From positions 186,001-250,000 of the forward strand of contig NZ_SWBQ01000005.1 in assembly GCF_005116445.1 (NCBI RefSeq): 64,000 nucleotides of DNA, in the 5' to 3' direction. The notes under the pieces were generated by a model. That model was not told the origin of the DNA. It did not search any database and saw nothing but the letters and a program-made list of their open reading frames with translations. Source of the stretch: Pedobacter frigoris. Its GTDB lineage: Bacteria > Bacteroidota > Bacteroidia > Sphingobacteriales > Sphingobacteriaceae. Below are positions 51,755 through 61,634 of the stretch, in pieces. A program made the translations under genes and the position numbers. Positions within the stretch are counted from its first letter, which is position 1; each line of letters starts with the position of its first letter.

Positions 51755-53632
51755 TTATGGTTTTAAAACGTTTACGGTTATTGTAGATGAGTTGTAAACA
51801 TCATGGAAAATTCTGTGTGTTGCTTTTCTAAAATCTCCGGGTTCTGCCTGATAGATATCCATAAATTGTTGGGGATTTCTATCAGCCAGAGGAAACCAGG
51901 AATTTTGTATCTGTATCATGATGCGATGACCCTTTTTAAAAGTGTGTGCTACATCAGGTAATGTATAATTAACTTTAGTAATTTGCCCAGGTACAAATGG
52001 CTCAGGTTTTTCAAAGCTATTGCGGTATTTTCCTCTCATAATTTCTCCACGTACCAGCATTTGATAACCACCCATAATGATATTTTTAGGGTTAGGAGCT
52101 GGGTTAGGTGCATCTTCCGGATAAACGTCTATTAGCTTAACCACATAATCGGCATCTGTACCTGTTGTAGATACTACGAGTTTTGCAAGCACAGGTCCGG
52201 TAAGGGTTATATCTTCTGTCAATGCTTCGGTTTGAAATACCTTTACGTCAGGCCGGCGAGCCGCGAAACGCTGATCGTCTACCATATATTCACGTGTTCT
52301 TCTGGCTTGTACGCCATCCTGATAAGGTACAGGTGCGTTTGGATCACTTACATACTCGTCCCAGCTATCTGTTCTTTGTACTTTTTCAAAACTTAGCTTA
52401 CCATTAGGCTGCAGATATAAGGTTCTTTCTTCAGTATCTTTAGGTGGCCAGGTGTTGAATTCTCTCCATTGGTTACTGCCTGTTATAAAAATATTGGCTT
52501 CACCCGTCTTGAAGTCACCTTCCCCTTTTAAATAATGCTTAAAGAAAGGTAATTCAAACTTTTCCTGGTAAAGGGTGCTGGTGGCTTGTCCAAAGTCTAT
52601 GTCTCCGAAACCACTACCTGTACCACGTACCCATCCTCCATGATACCATGGCCCCGCTACAAGAATATTGTTGGCTCCGGGGCTTAATTTTTCTATTGAC
52701 TTGTAGGTTGCAAAAGTTCCATAGGCATCTTCAGCATCAAAAAAACCGCCCACTACCATAACTGCGGGTTTAACATTAGTGAGGTGCGGCTGTATGTTTC
52801 TGGCTTTCCAGAATGTATCCAGGTTAGGATGAGCAAAAAGGTTATTCCAGAACCTGATGCTATCTGCAAAATATTTTTCTTTGAGGTTTTTAACCGAGCC
52901 TGACTCAAGATAGAACCGGTAGTTGTCCTGAACAGGAAACTGAAAACCTTTAGGGCCTTTATCGGGAGTAATCGGTTTTGGTCTAGGCACGCCAAAACTA
53001 CTCATAAAACCAAAAGCATCCATTAGAAACAAAGCTCCATTATGGTGAAAATCATCGCCGATAAACCAATCTGTAACTGGTGCCTGCGGAGAGACAGCCT
53101 TTAATGCAGGATGGGCACCAGGTAATGAGGTGGTTGAATAGAACCCAGGATAAGAAATTCCATAAATCCCTGCCTTTCCATTGTTGTTCTTTATATTTTT
53201 TACCAGCCAATCTATCGTATCATAGGTGTCTGAGCTTTCGTCGATGTCTTTCTTAGTTTTTTTGTTGGCTACATGAGGCCTGATGTCGTCAAAATTACCT
53301 TCACTCATCCATCGGCCTCTTACATCCTGATAAACAAAAATGAAACCTTCTCTCATTTCGGCCGGGAAATTACCCAGACTGGTCTTGTATTTGTCTTCTC
53401 CATAAGGAGCAACGGTATATGGAGTCCGGTTGATCAGGAATGGATATTTTTCGTGCTGATCTTTTGGTATATAGATCGAGGTAAATAACCTGACTCCGTC
53501 CCTCATGGTAATGTAACGTTCGATTTTTGTGAAGTTATCGCGTACAAAGGTAGAATCGGTTTGTTGCGCAAATAGGGGAGATAAAGTAAAAATGCATATA
53601 GCCGTAAGCCATAAAAATTTAAAACAGGCCAT
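51755..53632 (-). CDS. CocE/NonD (S15) hydrolase, exported
   Basis: A 625-residue exported serine hydrolase of the X-Pro dipeptidyl-peptidase/cocaine-esterase type. The signal peptide MACFKFLWLTAICIFTLSPLFAQQ starts at the ATG at 53632. The alpha/beta hydrolase core has nucleophile S160 in GISYPGF, a VGGFFDAEDAYG block holding the acid, and GPWYHGGW with the His. The C-terminal jelly roll is the S15 galactose-binding-like domain. Members act on alpha-amino acid esters or X-Pro peptides. An upstream extension to 53773 overlaps the lpdA promoter and start, so it is rejected. Confidence 0.9.
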   Translation of the reverse strand: MACFKFLWLTAICIFTLSPLFAQQTDSTFVRDNFTKIERYITMRDGVRLFTSIYIPKDQHEKYPFLINRTPYTVAPYGEDKYKTSLGNFPAEMREGFIFVYQDVRGRWMSEGNFDDIRPHVANKKTKKDIDESSDTYDTIDWLVKNIKNNNGKAGIYGISYPGFYSTTSLPGAHPALKAVSPQAPVTDWFIGDDFHHNGALFLMDAFGFMSSFGVPRPKPITPDKGPKGFQFPVQDNYRFYLESGSVKNLKEKYFADSIRFWNNLFAHPNLDTFWKARNIQPHLTNVKPAVMVVGGFFDAEDAYGTFATYKSIEKLSPGANNILVAGPWYHGGWVRGTGSGFGDIDFGQATSTLYQEKFELPFFKHYLKGEGDFKTGEANIFITGSNQWREFNTWPPKDTEERTLYLQPNGKLSFEKVQRTDSWDEYVSDPNAPVPYQDGVQARRTREYMVDDQRFAARRPDVKVFQTEALTEDITLTGPVLAKLVVSTTGTDADYVVKLIDVYPEDAPNPAPNPKNIIMGGYQMLVRGEIMRGKYRNSFEKPEPFVPGQITKVNYTLPDVAHTFKKGHRIMIQIQNSWFPLADRNPQQFMDIYQAEPGDFRKATHRIFHDVYNSSTITVNVLKP

Positions 53633-53757
53633 GATATTGAGTTGGTTTTGAAAATCTAAATATAGCAATTGGAAATGTTTCGGCTGACAGTTGTTTCTGA
53701 ATTGATTAAAGAAGTTACAATCTTTCCAATATGCGCCATATTTCCATATAGGTTTAT

Positions 53758-53765
53758 TAACTTTG
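53758..53765 (+). promoter_or_regulatory. -7 element of lpdA
   Basis: TAACTTTG fits TAnnTTTG and lies 21 bases before the ATG at 53787, matching the spacing at sucA. The -33 region is not clear. Confidence 0.4.
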
Positions 53766-53786
53766 TGCCACAAAAAAATCCTTAAT

Positions 53787-55193
53787 ATGCAATACGATGT
53801 AGTTGTAATTGGCTCGGGCCCGGGCGGTTATGTAGGAGCAATCAGATGCGCTCAGTTAGGCTTAAAAACAGCTGTTATAGAAAAATATAAAACTTTTGGT
53901 GGAACTTGCCTCAATGTGGGATGTATTCCTTCAAAAGCGTTGCTTGATTCTTCGGAGCATTACCACAATGCTGCACATACTTTCAAAACCCATGGTATAG
54001 ACCTAAAAGATCTGAAAGTAGACATGCCGCAAATGATTGCCCGTAAGAATGACGTAGTGGCACAAAATACAGCAGGTATACAGTATTTATTCAAAAAAAA
54101 TAAAATAGATTCATTTGAAGGAGTTGGTTCATTTGTAGATAAGAATACAATTAAAGTGACCAAGTCAGATGGTTCCACAGAAACCGTTACAGCTAAAAAT
54201 GTAATCATTGCTTCTGGTTCAAAACCAACTGCATTGCCTTTTTTGCCGATTGATAAAAAACGCATCATCACTTCTACAGAAGCTTTAAATATTACAGAAG
54301 TTCCTAAGCAAATGATTGTTATAGGTGGTGGTGTAATTGGATTGGAGTTAGGATCTGTTTATGCGCGTTTGGGTACTAAAGTTTCTGTGATTGAATTTAT
54401 GCCCTCCATTATCGGTACAATGGATGCAGGTTTGGGTAAAGAACTGCAGCGAGTACTTAAAAAGTCTCTAGGTATGGAGTTCTTTATGGGACATAAGGTA
54501 ACAGGTGCTGCTGTGAAAGGTAAAAAAGTAACGGTTACTGCTACTAATGCCAAAGGGGAAGAAGTGAAACTCGATGCTGACTATTGTATCGTTGCAGTCG
54601 GACGTACCGCTTATACTGAAGGCTTGGGATTAGAGAACATCGGTATCAAAACAGAAGAAAGAGGAAATAAGATTCCGGTTAATGCACATCTGGAGACATC
54701 GGTACCCGGTGTATATGCGATAGGCGACGTGATTAAAGGAGTAATGCTTGCGCACAAAGCCGAAGATGAAGGTATATTCGTTGCAGAACGTTTAGCCGGA
54801 CAGAAACCACATATCAATTATAACCTGATCCCTGGAGTTGTTTATACCTGGCCTGAGGTTGCATCAGTAGGGTATACTGAAGAGCAATTAAAGGAGCAAG
54901 GCGTACAGTATAAGTCAGGGTCATTTCCTTTCAAAGCTAGTGGCCGTGCTAAAGCAAGCATGGATACTGATGGCTTTGTTAAAGTATTAGCAGATGCAAA
55001 AACTGATGAGATTCTTGGTGTGCACATGATAGGTCCACGCGCAGCAGATATGATTGCTGAAGCTGTTGTGGCTATGGAATTCCGTGCATCTGCTGAAGAT
55101 ATTGCCAGAATTTGTCATGCTCACCCAACATACACTGAAGCACTAAAAGAAGCTGCAATGTCAGCGACAGAAAATAGGGCGATTCATATTTAA
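53787..55193 (+). CDS. lpdA: Dihydrolipoyl dehydrogenase (E3)
   Basis: A 468-residue flavoprotein that reoxidises dihydrolipoamide for 2-oxoacid dehydrogenase complexes, using NAD. FAD motif GSGPGGYVGAI is at 9-19, redox cysteines are C41 and C46 (GGTCLNVGCIPSKALL), the NAD motif is VIGGGVIGLELGSVYARLG, and the C-terminal active-site pair is H446/E451 (HAHPTYTE). The ATG at 53787 is used because the earlier TTG at 53763 lies inside the -7 element. It is monocistronic and separated from sucAB by two secreted peptidase genes on the other strand. Confidence 0.95.
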   Translation: MQYDVVVIGSGPGGYVGAIRCAQLGLKTAVIEKYKTFGGTCLNVGCIPSKALLDSSEHYHNAAHTFKTHGIDLKDLKVDMPQMIARKNDVVAQNTAGIQYLFKKNKIDSFEGVGSFVDKNTIKVTKSDGSTETVTAKNVIIASGSKPTALPFLPIDKKRIITSTEALNITEVPKQMIVIGGGVIGLELGSVYARLGTKVSVIEFMPSIIGTMDAGLGKELQRVLKKSLGMEFFMGHKVTGAAVKGKKVTVTATNAKGEEVKLDADYCIVAVGRTAYTEGLGLENIGIKTEERGNKIPVNAHLETSVPGVYAIGDVIKGVMLAHKAEDEGIFVAERLAGQKPHINYNLIPGVVYTWPEVASVGYTEEQLKEQGVQYKSGSFPFKASGRAKASMDTDGFVKVLADAKTDEILGVHMIGPRAADMIAEAVVAMEFRASAEDIARICHAHPTYTEALKEAAMSATENRAIHI

Positions 55194-55208
55194 TCATAAT
55201 CCTGTTAT

Positions 55209-55252
55209 AAAATCAAAAGGGTCTCAGAACAATCTGAGACCCTTTTGATTTT
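55209..55252. terminator. Long bidirectional terminator hairpin
   Basis: AAAATCAAAAGGGTCTCAG pairs perfectly with CTGAGACCCTTTTGATTTT (19 bp) around loop AACAAT. It separates lpdA from the convergent second efflux operon. Confidence 0.9.
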
Positions 55253-55269
55253 AGCTCGTGGTCTTTATA

Positions 55270-58200
55270 TTAATGACCATGGTCCAGATCATATTCCAAA
55301 ACATCTTTATGATCATATGGTTCTTCCATCATCTCATCGATGGTCTTGCCTTTTTTATTGAAACCGAATCTTTCCAATATATTATCGAAGATTTGATACA
55401 TCACAGGTACAACGACCAGCGTTAAGAACAGCGAACTCGTCAAACCTCCGATGATGACCCACGCCAGACCATTTTTCCAATCGGCACCTGCACCACTTGC
55501 CAATGCGATCGGTAGCATACCAATTACCATGGCGATGGTAGTCATGAGAATCGGGCGCAGACGTGCATGGTTTGCCAATATCAAGGCCTCATGAGTAGTT
55601 TTGCCCTGTGCCTTCATTTGGTTGGTAAAATCCACCAATATAATCGCATTTTTCGCAACCAGCCCCATCAACATGATGAAACCAAGGATGGTGAAGATAC
55701 CCAAAGCATTGTTGGTTAAGGCCAGTGCGAGTAAAGCACCGATTAACGCAAGCGGTAAGGAGAACATCACCACAAAAGGGTAAACAAAACTATCATATAA
55801 GGCTACCATGATGAGGTATACCAAAACGATTGCAGCTAATAATGCGATCCCCAAAGTACCAAAACCCTCACTTTGGTTTTCCTGTTCGCCCGCCCAGTAG
55901 AAGCTGATGCCTGCAGGTTTTTTCAATTTATCTAATTCCGTCTGGAAATCTGTTACCACCGAACCGGTTGGCCTTCCTACAGTTTGTGCTTTAACTGTTA
56001 CGGATGTAGACTTGTTTAGTCGTTCTAACAAACTCGGACCAGAGCCTTCCTTAATCGTTGCAAACTGCGATAGCTTAATCTGCTGACCAGCCTGGTTTAC
56101 GAAAGTTAAGTTACGCACATCGTCGATATCCTTACGGTCAAAATCCTGGTATTGGATATTGATGTCATATTCGTACTCGCCCTGACGGAATTTACCGTCA
56201 GTATTTCCGGCAAAGGCCGTCTGCATGGTTGCACCTACAGTTTGCAGGTTTAATCCCAGGGCCGACATTTTATCACGGTCTACTTTAACGTTGATCTCTG
56301 GAGTTCCTTTCTCAACCGATAGCTTAGTTTGTGTAGCGCCTGGTATTTTTGACAATACAGTCTGGGCTTTTTCTGCGAAAGTTAACACACTTTCTAATTC
56401 TGAACCCAATACAACAAGTTGGATAGGCGCATCATCAGCAGTTCCCAATATTCCAATTGGAACAGTTTTAATTTTAGCTCCTACCAGTATTTTCTCCAAT
56501 TCACGTGTGTAAGTGGTGGAGATGATGTCGGATGCCACGTTGTTCCGCTCCGGTTTGTCTACCAACTTAACGTTGATTTCAGATTTATATGCAGTGGCTG
56601 TTGTACCACCCATACCCTCACTCGATTGTCCAACAGTAGTAATCATCTGCACAATTTCCTTTTTCTCGCTCAGATAGTTTTCAGCCTTTTGAGTATAAAG
56701 GTTGGTCTGTTCCAATGACACATCTTTAGGCATCTCTATTTGCAATAAGAATTCGCCTTTATCCGATTTAGGAAAGAATTCGAAGCCGATATATCCGGCG
56801 CCAAGCAAACCGCAGGAAGATAGAAATAACACAAACATAGACATTAAGGTAATCGCTTTGTGTTTAAGGGTCCATTCTAATATATTCGTAATCCACCTGG
56901 TAAACTTATGCAGTTGTTTTTCGAACCATAAGATAAATTTACCAAATAAGTTTTTGCCCTCGATGCGCTCCAGTTTGCCATAACGCGAGAAAATTAAAGG
57001 GACAATCGTAAATGAAGCGACTAATGAGAGCAATGTAGATATAATAACCACCACGCAGAATTGACGTAAGATATTAGCCACCATACCCGTACTTACCGCG
57101 ATAGGGAAGAAAACCACCACGATAACGAATGTAATGGAAACCACAGTAAAGCCGATTTCACGTGTTCCATCCATAGCCGCACGTACTTTATTTTTACCCA
57201 TCTCCATATGCCGCTGGATGTTTTCCAGCACCACGATCGCATCATCCACCAAAATACCCACTACCAGTGATAAGCCCAGTAAAGACATCAGGTTCAAAGT
57301 ATAGCCGAACAGTGCTATCCCGATGAACGTAGCAATTAACGACGCAGGAATAGAAACCATTACAATAACTGCATTACGCAAGCTATGCAGGAAGAAGAGC
57401 ATGACTACCGCTACTAATATTACTGCCAATATCAAATCGTGGATTACTGCGTCCGCAGACTGCAAGGTGTAAACTGAACTGTCGTTTACAATTTTAATGT
57501 CTAATCCAATGTTTTTATAATCAATTTTCAGCTTTTCGATAATCTCCTTCGTGCCTTTACTAACAGTTACCGCATTCGCGTCACTTTGTTTAATAATTTG
57601 TAAGGCGATAGAGTTTGACCTATTAATACGGGCAATTTTATCAGTCTCTTTTTGTGTGTCCTGTACGTCGGCAATATCACCTAAGCGGATCTGGGCGCCA
57701 TCTTTACTGGTTGTGACCACTAAGTTGCGCATCTCTTCTACGCTGGCATACTTGCCCGATAGACGGACTAAGATATCTTGAGCCTTAGTTTTTACACTAC
57801 CTGTAGGGAAATCAAGATTTGAGGCTAAGATGGCTTGCTGAACATTCGGAACCGATAAACCATAACCCTGCATCTTTTTAGCATCTAACGATACTTTGAT
57901 CTCACGCTCAGCACCGCCTATTAAGTTGACCTGAGCTACACCAGATACCCGGGAAACGATTGGGGCGATACGCTTGTCCATCAAATCGTAAAACGAGATA
58001 TCGTCCATGTTGCCGGATGCCGACATGGTAATCACGGGGAAATCATCTAATGAGAATTTGCTCAATGATGGCTGCTTAACGTCGTCTGGCAAATCGGCCA
58101 GGATCGCATTTACCTTTCTTTGTGCATCATTTAAGGCAATGTCTATGACTGCTTTATCAGTAAGCGTGATGATCACTACTGATAAACTTTCGTAAGAGTT

Positions 58201-58446
58201 TGCGTTAATTTTCTTGATGTTTTCCATCGAAGAAACTGCGTCCTCAATCTTTTTAGTTACGGTACTCTCCACCTCATTTGGCGACGCACCGGGATAAATA
58301 GTAGAGATAGATACTACGTTGGGACTGAACTTAGGTAACAGCTCATATCCTAACGAGAAATAACTCAGCATGCCCAGCATGGTAAGTGCGGCAAAAACCA
58401 CAATTACCAGCGAAGGTCTTTTTATAGATATATCAGTTATTTTCAT
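55270..58446 (-). CDS. RND efflux pump, inner-membrane permease (second system)
   Basis: A 1058-residue RND permease of the AcrB-like class. Diagnostic residues are the paired aspartates in GILVDDAIVVLEN and the lysine in GLVAKNAIILVDF; it has two large periplasmic domains and 12 transmembrane helices. The C-terminal tail is acidic and His-rich (EEPYDHKDVLEYDLDHGH), which is absent from the first pump. That feature recalls some metal-efflux proteins but is not diagnostic. It lies 44 bases after the adaptor gene and closes the operon. Confidence 0.94.
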   Translation of the reverse strand: MKITDISIKRPSLVIVVFAALTMLGMLSYFSLGYELLPKFSPNVVSISTIYPGASPNEVESTVTKKIEDAVSSMENIKKINANSYESLSVVIITLTDKAVIDIALNDAQRKVNAILADLPDDVKQPSLSKFSLDDFPVITMSASGNMDDISFYDLMDKRIAPIVSRVSGVAQVNLIGGAEREIKVSLDAKKMQGYGLSVPNVQQAILASNLDFPTGSVKTKAQDILVRLSGKYASVEEMRNLVVTTSKDGAQIRLGDIADVQDTQKETDKIARINRSNSIALQIIKQSDANAVTVSKGTKEIIEKLKIDYKNIGLDIKIVNDSSVYTLQSADAVIHDLILAVILVAVVMLFFLHSLRNAVIVMVSIPASLIATFIGIALFGYTLNLMSLLGLSLVVGILVDDAIVVLENIQRHMEMGKNKVRAAMDGTREIGFTVVSITFVIVVVFFPIAVSTGMVANILRQFCVVVIISTLLSLVASFTIVPLIFSRYGKLERIEGKNLFGKFILWFEKQLHKFTRWITNILEWTLKHKAITLMSMFVLFLSSCGLLGAGYIGFEFFPKSDKGEFLLQIEMPKDVSLEQTNLYTQKAENYLSEKKEIVQMITTVGQSSEGMGGTTATAYKSEINVKLVDKPERNNVASDIISTTYTRELEKILVGAKIKTVPIGILGTADDAPIQLVVLGSELESVLTFAEKAQTVLSKIPGATQTKLSVEKGTPEINVKVDRDKMSALGLNLQTVGATMQTAFAGNTDGKFRQGEYEYDINIQYQDFDRKDIDDVRNLTFVNQAGQQIKLSQFATIKEGSGPSLLERLNKSTSVTVKAQTVGRPTGSVVTDFQTELDKLKKPAGISFYWAGEQENQSEGFGTLGIALLAAIVLVYLIMVALYDSFVYPFVVMFSLPLALIGALLALALTNNALGIFTILGFIMLMGLVAKNAIILVDFTNQMKAQGKTTHEALILANHARLRPILMTTIAMVIGMLPIALASGAGADWKNGLAWVIIGGLTSSLFLTLVVVPVMYQIFDNILERFGFNKKGKTIDEMMEEPYDHKDVLEYDLDHGH

Positions 58447-58490
58447 TTCTTTTCTTTCTGTAATTGGTTATTAATGCCATTTAGCAGTAT

Positions 58491-59561
58491 TTATTTAATA
58501 ACCGTAACTGGAGTGCCTTCTGTTAAATTAATTTGTCCACTTGTAATCACTGTCTCACCTTCCTTCAGTCCCTCTAGAACTTCAACGTTATCTCCTAAAA
58601 TACGTCCAGATACTACTTTGCGAGTCTCAGCTGTATTTTTAGATGTGTTTAATACGTAAACTTCGTTGCTGCTTACACTGCCGACAAATGATGTGCGGGG
58701 AACTAAGATCGTTGGTGCCTGCTTAGGGAATTTGAAAACTGCAGTACCATACATGCCTGCTTTTAAGCTGTTTTTAAAGTTGTTGGCCACTTCAATTTCT
58801 ATTGGAAAGTTTAGTGTTTCATCAGCTTTTGGTGCAATGAATGTTACTTTTCCGGAAAACTTATCCGTAGGGAAAACTGATGATTGAATGTCTACCGTAT
58901 TTCCGATTTTTAAGTTGGCTACTTGGCTTTCGTTTACATTTACTTTCAATTTTAATTTTGAGACGTCAACGATCTCAAATAGCTGAGTTCCTGGAGTACC
59001 GGCTACAACCGCACCAACCTCTATGTAACGTTTATTGATTATGCCATTGATTGGCGACTTTATATGTGCGTCACTGACTCTGCGTTGAGATGCCTGTAAG
59101 CGCAACTTCGCATTTTGAGTAGCGAGTTTGGCTTGGTCTAGTTGCTGCTGAGTCACTCCGCCGGTCTTGAATGAGCTTTGGTATCTGGCTTCATCACGAA
59201 CAGCATTTTGATAAGTGGCCTCTGCAGTTTCGCGATCGGTGTTAATGATTTCAGCGTCAATGCGTGCCAGGATCTGACCTTTGCTTACACGATCACCTTC
59301 ATCTACGAAGATCCGGCTAACACGGCCAGAATTTTCGGCAAGGAAATTCAATTCTTGATTTGCAGCGAAATTACCATTTGCAGTAAAATCTAAATTCATT
59401 TCTTTACGCTCGACTGTTGCTGTTTTCACTGCTACGGCACCACTGCCTTTAGCAATAAAGTCAGTTGTTTCCTGTGCTTTCTTTTTATTATTGTTCAATA
59501 CATAAGCTATTCCACCTAGCACCACAACAAGAACGACGATTATGATTATTATTCTTTTCAT
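58491..59561 (-). CDS. RND efflux periplasmic adaptor (second system)
   Basis: A 356-residue membrane fusion protein: N-terminal membrane anchor (IIIIVVLVVVLGGIAYVL), lipoyl-like half (FLAENSGRVSRIFVDEGDRVSKGQIL), a short alpha-hairpin (about 105-155), the second lipoyl half (AHIKSPINGIINKRYIEVGAVVAG), and barrel and membrane-proximal domains ending in a TPVTVIK block. Its start codon shares one base with the stop of the TolC gene (TAATG), which indicates coupled translation. Confidence 0.92.
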   Translation of the reverse strand: MKRIIIIIVVLVVVLGGIAYVLNNNKKKAQETTDFIAKGSGAVAVKTATVERKEMNLDFTANGNFAANQELNFLAENSGRVSRIFVDEGDRVSKGQILARIDAEIINTDRETAEATYQNAVRDEARYQSSFKTGGVTQQQLDQAKLATQNAKLRLQASQRRVSDAHIKSPINGIINKRYIEVGAVVAGTPGTQLFEIVDVSKLKLKVNVNESQVANLKIGNTVDIQSSVFPTDKFSGKVTFIAPKADETLNFPIEIEVANNFKNSLKAGMYGTAVFKFPKQAPTILVPRTSFVGSVSSNEVYVLNTSKNTAETRKVVSGRILGDNVEVLEGLKEGETVITSGQINLTEGTPVTVIK

Positions 59562-60889
59562 TATAAAAGTGATTTAATATTTCCTTGAGATTTGATTAAT
59601 TGAATTTCGGCTATTTTATAGTTTAGCAAAGCCTGCGTATAACTGTTCTGCGCTTCTGTTAGTGCATTCTCGGTGTCTAATAAGTCTGTTAGACCTGCCA
59701 ACCCATTATTGTAGTTATTTCGAGTGCTATTGTAAATCTCCTGAGCCAATTTTGCATTTTCACGTTGTGAATTAATGGTCGACAAGCTATTTCTCAATTG
59801 TATCTTGGCATTTTCATAAGCAAGGTTCAACGAGTTTTTCGTGTTTCTTATGTCTTCGTCAGCTTTATTTATGTCTACCTGAGCCTGACGTATTCTAGCT
59901 CTTGTTGCAAATCCATTAAAAATTGGAATTCTTAGACTTAGACCTATAGCAGAAGCATCATACCAAAAAGCTGTACTGTTAGATTTGTATAAATCGAACT
60001 TATCACTCATTCCTGTGTAAGAAATGTTTCCTGTTAGCGCTAAAGAAGGATAATATTCAGATTGATAGGCTTTCTTTTGCAACGTCAATAGATCCCGCTG
60101 AACATTTAACAGCCTAAGCTCAGTTCGGTTAGTCGTGCTGATGCTGTCGCTAAGGGCAGGTAATACCGGCACATTATTTAGTTCAGTAGGAGGTAGTGTG
60201 ATGGCATTCTCAACAGGCATGCCTATAGAAAATTTCAACTGATTTTCCAATTGAATAACAGCGTTTAAAGTTTGTTCACGACGAGTTTGTAGATTAGTCA
60301 TGTTTACTTTTATTCTATCAACGTCAATTTTCCTCGCCAGGCCATTTTTGTATTGATCGCCAATCAGCTTTTCAATCACCCTTACATTTTTAATGTTAGT
60401 GTCAATTACATTTAGCTGTTGTCTATTGACAAGTACCTGGTAGTAATTGTTTGCCACAACTTCGATGACCTGTTCGTCAGTCATTTGAGCATTAAGCCTA
60501 TAATAATTTTCACTTGCTTTTGCTGCCTTTAGTCCGGTAAAAATGGTTTGATTAAAGAGTTGCTGATCTAACTGGACACCAACATTGGAATTCCATGTTC
60601 GCCCCATTTGGAAGGACTGATCTCCAACTACAAGTTGCCCAATAATCGGATTGTAGGTTAACCCCGCATTTCCGTTAATTTGAGGCAGGGCCTGTCCTCT
60701 AATTTCGTCAGTTTTATATTTTCCGTAGTCAATGTCAAGTTTTGCTTTTCTAACATTTGTGTTGTTTTGGATCGCATAATTTAATACATCCTTTAAGCTT
60801 AGTGTCTGTTGTGCCGTTGCGACATTTGATAATATCAACCCCATCAACAGTAGCGGGATTATTTTTATCTGTTTAATTATTGTATTCAT
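59561..60889 (-). CDS. TolC-family outer membrane protein (second system)
   Basis: A 442-residue TolC-like channel with a signal peptide ending near VATAQQ, two OEP repeats, and conserved turns (FNQTIFTGLKAAKAS in the first, LRIPIFNGFATRARI in the second). It provides the outer-membrane exit duct. In this operon TolC precedes adaptor and pump, unlike the first efflux operon where it comes last. It lies 19 bases after the TetR gene. Confidence 0.92.
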   Translation of the reverse strand: MNTIIKQIKIIPLLLMGLILSNVATAQQTLSLKDVLNYAIQNNTNVRKAKLDIDYGKYKTDEIRGQALPQINGNAGLTYNPIIGQLVVGDQSFQMGRTWNSNVGVQLDQQLFNQTIFTGLKAAKASENYYRLNAQMTDEQVIEVVANNYYQVLVNRQQLNVIDTNIKNVRVIEKLIGDQYKNGLARKIDVDRIKVNMTNLQTRREQTLNAVIQLENQLKFSIGMPVENAITLPPTELNNVPVLPALSDSISTTNRTELRLLNVQRDLLTLQKKAYQSEYYPSLALTGNISYTGMSDKFDLYKSNSTAFWYDASAIGLSLRIPIFNGFATRARIRQAQVDINKADEDIRNTKNSLNLAYENAKIQLRNSLSTINSQRENAKLAQEIYNSTRNNYNNGLAGLTDLLDTENALTEAQNSYTQALLNYKIAEIQLIKSQGNIKSLL

Positions 60890-60908
60890 ATGATATAGTT
60901 AGTGGTCT

Positions 60909-61514
60909 TTACTTTAGTCCTTTGACAAAAATTCTTGATAAGTTAATCTGTTTTTCAAGCATTGCTTTGAACTCTTTTTTACTGGGAAATAGTTCTTTGT
61001 TTCCATGAAGGATACATAAAGAACTAATGCCTGCTAAACTATCGAGGTATAGATCGGCAGTTTTTTCTGCATCTGTTTCTGCAATTTCTCCATTGTTTAT
61101 TGCCTCTTGAAAAAGGCCCGCATGGAATTGCTTATTCTTTTCCTTCATTTTCATAAAGTGGGATTTCAGCTCTTCAGAATTCAAAGAAGAATCCGGGCTT
61201 CCACCTGATAAATGAAGCATATAATATTTTTGAAAAAAACGGTGACCGATCTCTATGAATGAGAGTAATTTGTCTCCCAATAAAATAATAGAAGTGTTTT
61301 CTTTTTCTATCAGTTCAAAATAATCAGAGAAAATTTTATCAATCACACCGAGCACAAGGCTGTTTTTGTCGGGGAAATAATAGTATAAGGAGGGTTTAGA
61401 TACCGACAAGTCTTCCGCAATTTCGTTCATCGTGGTTTTATTAATTCCATAATGAATGAAACGTTTTATCGCCCCTTCTATAATAGTGTCCCTTTTTTTA
61501 TCTGTCTCTACCAT
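60909..61514 (-). CDS. TetR-family regulator of the second efflux operon
   Basis: A 201-residue TetR repressor. The N-terminal helix-turn-helix (RDTIIEGAIKRFIHYGINKTTMNEIAEDLSVSKPSLYYYFPDKNSLVLGVI) is followed by a ligand-binding helical domain. It is the first gene of the operon and is preceded by a TTTTTGAC/GTCAAAAA inverted repeat that overlaps the -7 element, consistent with autorepression. The ligand is unknown. It shares many residues with the TetR gene at 61635, so the two look paralogous. Confidence 0.9.
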   Translation of the reverse strand: MVETDKKRDTIIEGAIKRFIHYGINKTTMNEIAEDLSVSKPSLYYYFPDKNSLVLGVIDKIFSDYFELIEKENTSIILLGDKLLSFIEIGHRFFQKYYMLHLSGGSPDSSLNSEELKSHFMKMKEKNKQFHAGLFQEAINNGEIAETDAEKTADLYLDSLAGISSLCILHGNKELFPSKKEFKAMLEKQINLSRIFVKGLK

Positions 61515-61527
61515 TCTACTTTTTTAC

Positions 61528-61558
61528 TTTTTGACTTTTTTATTTCAAGGGTCAAAAA
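61528..61558. promoter_or_regulatory. Putative TetR operator overlapping a -7 element
   Basis: TTTTTGAC (61528-61535) and GTCAAAAA (61551-61558) are perfect 8-bp inverted arms around 15 bases. On the minus strand TATTTTTG (61560-61553) is a -7 element, so bound repressor would block the promoter. It lies just upstream of the TetR gene starting at 61514. Confidence 0.5.
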
Positions 61559-61634
61559 TACTGCCATAATTTTGGTTAAAGAATTTTAGTGTTAAAATCA
61601 ATTAAAACTGACAAAGAAATGACGAACGGGGGGT

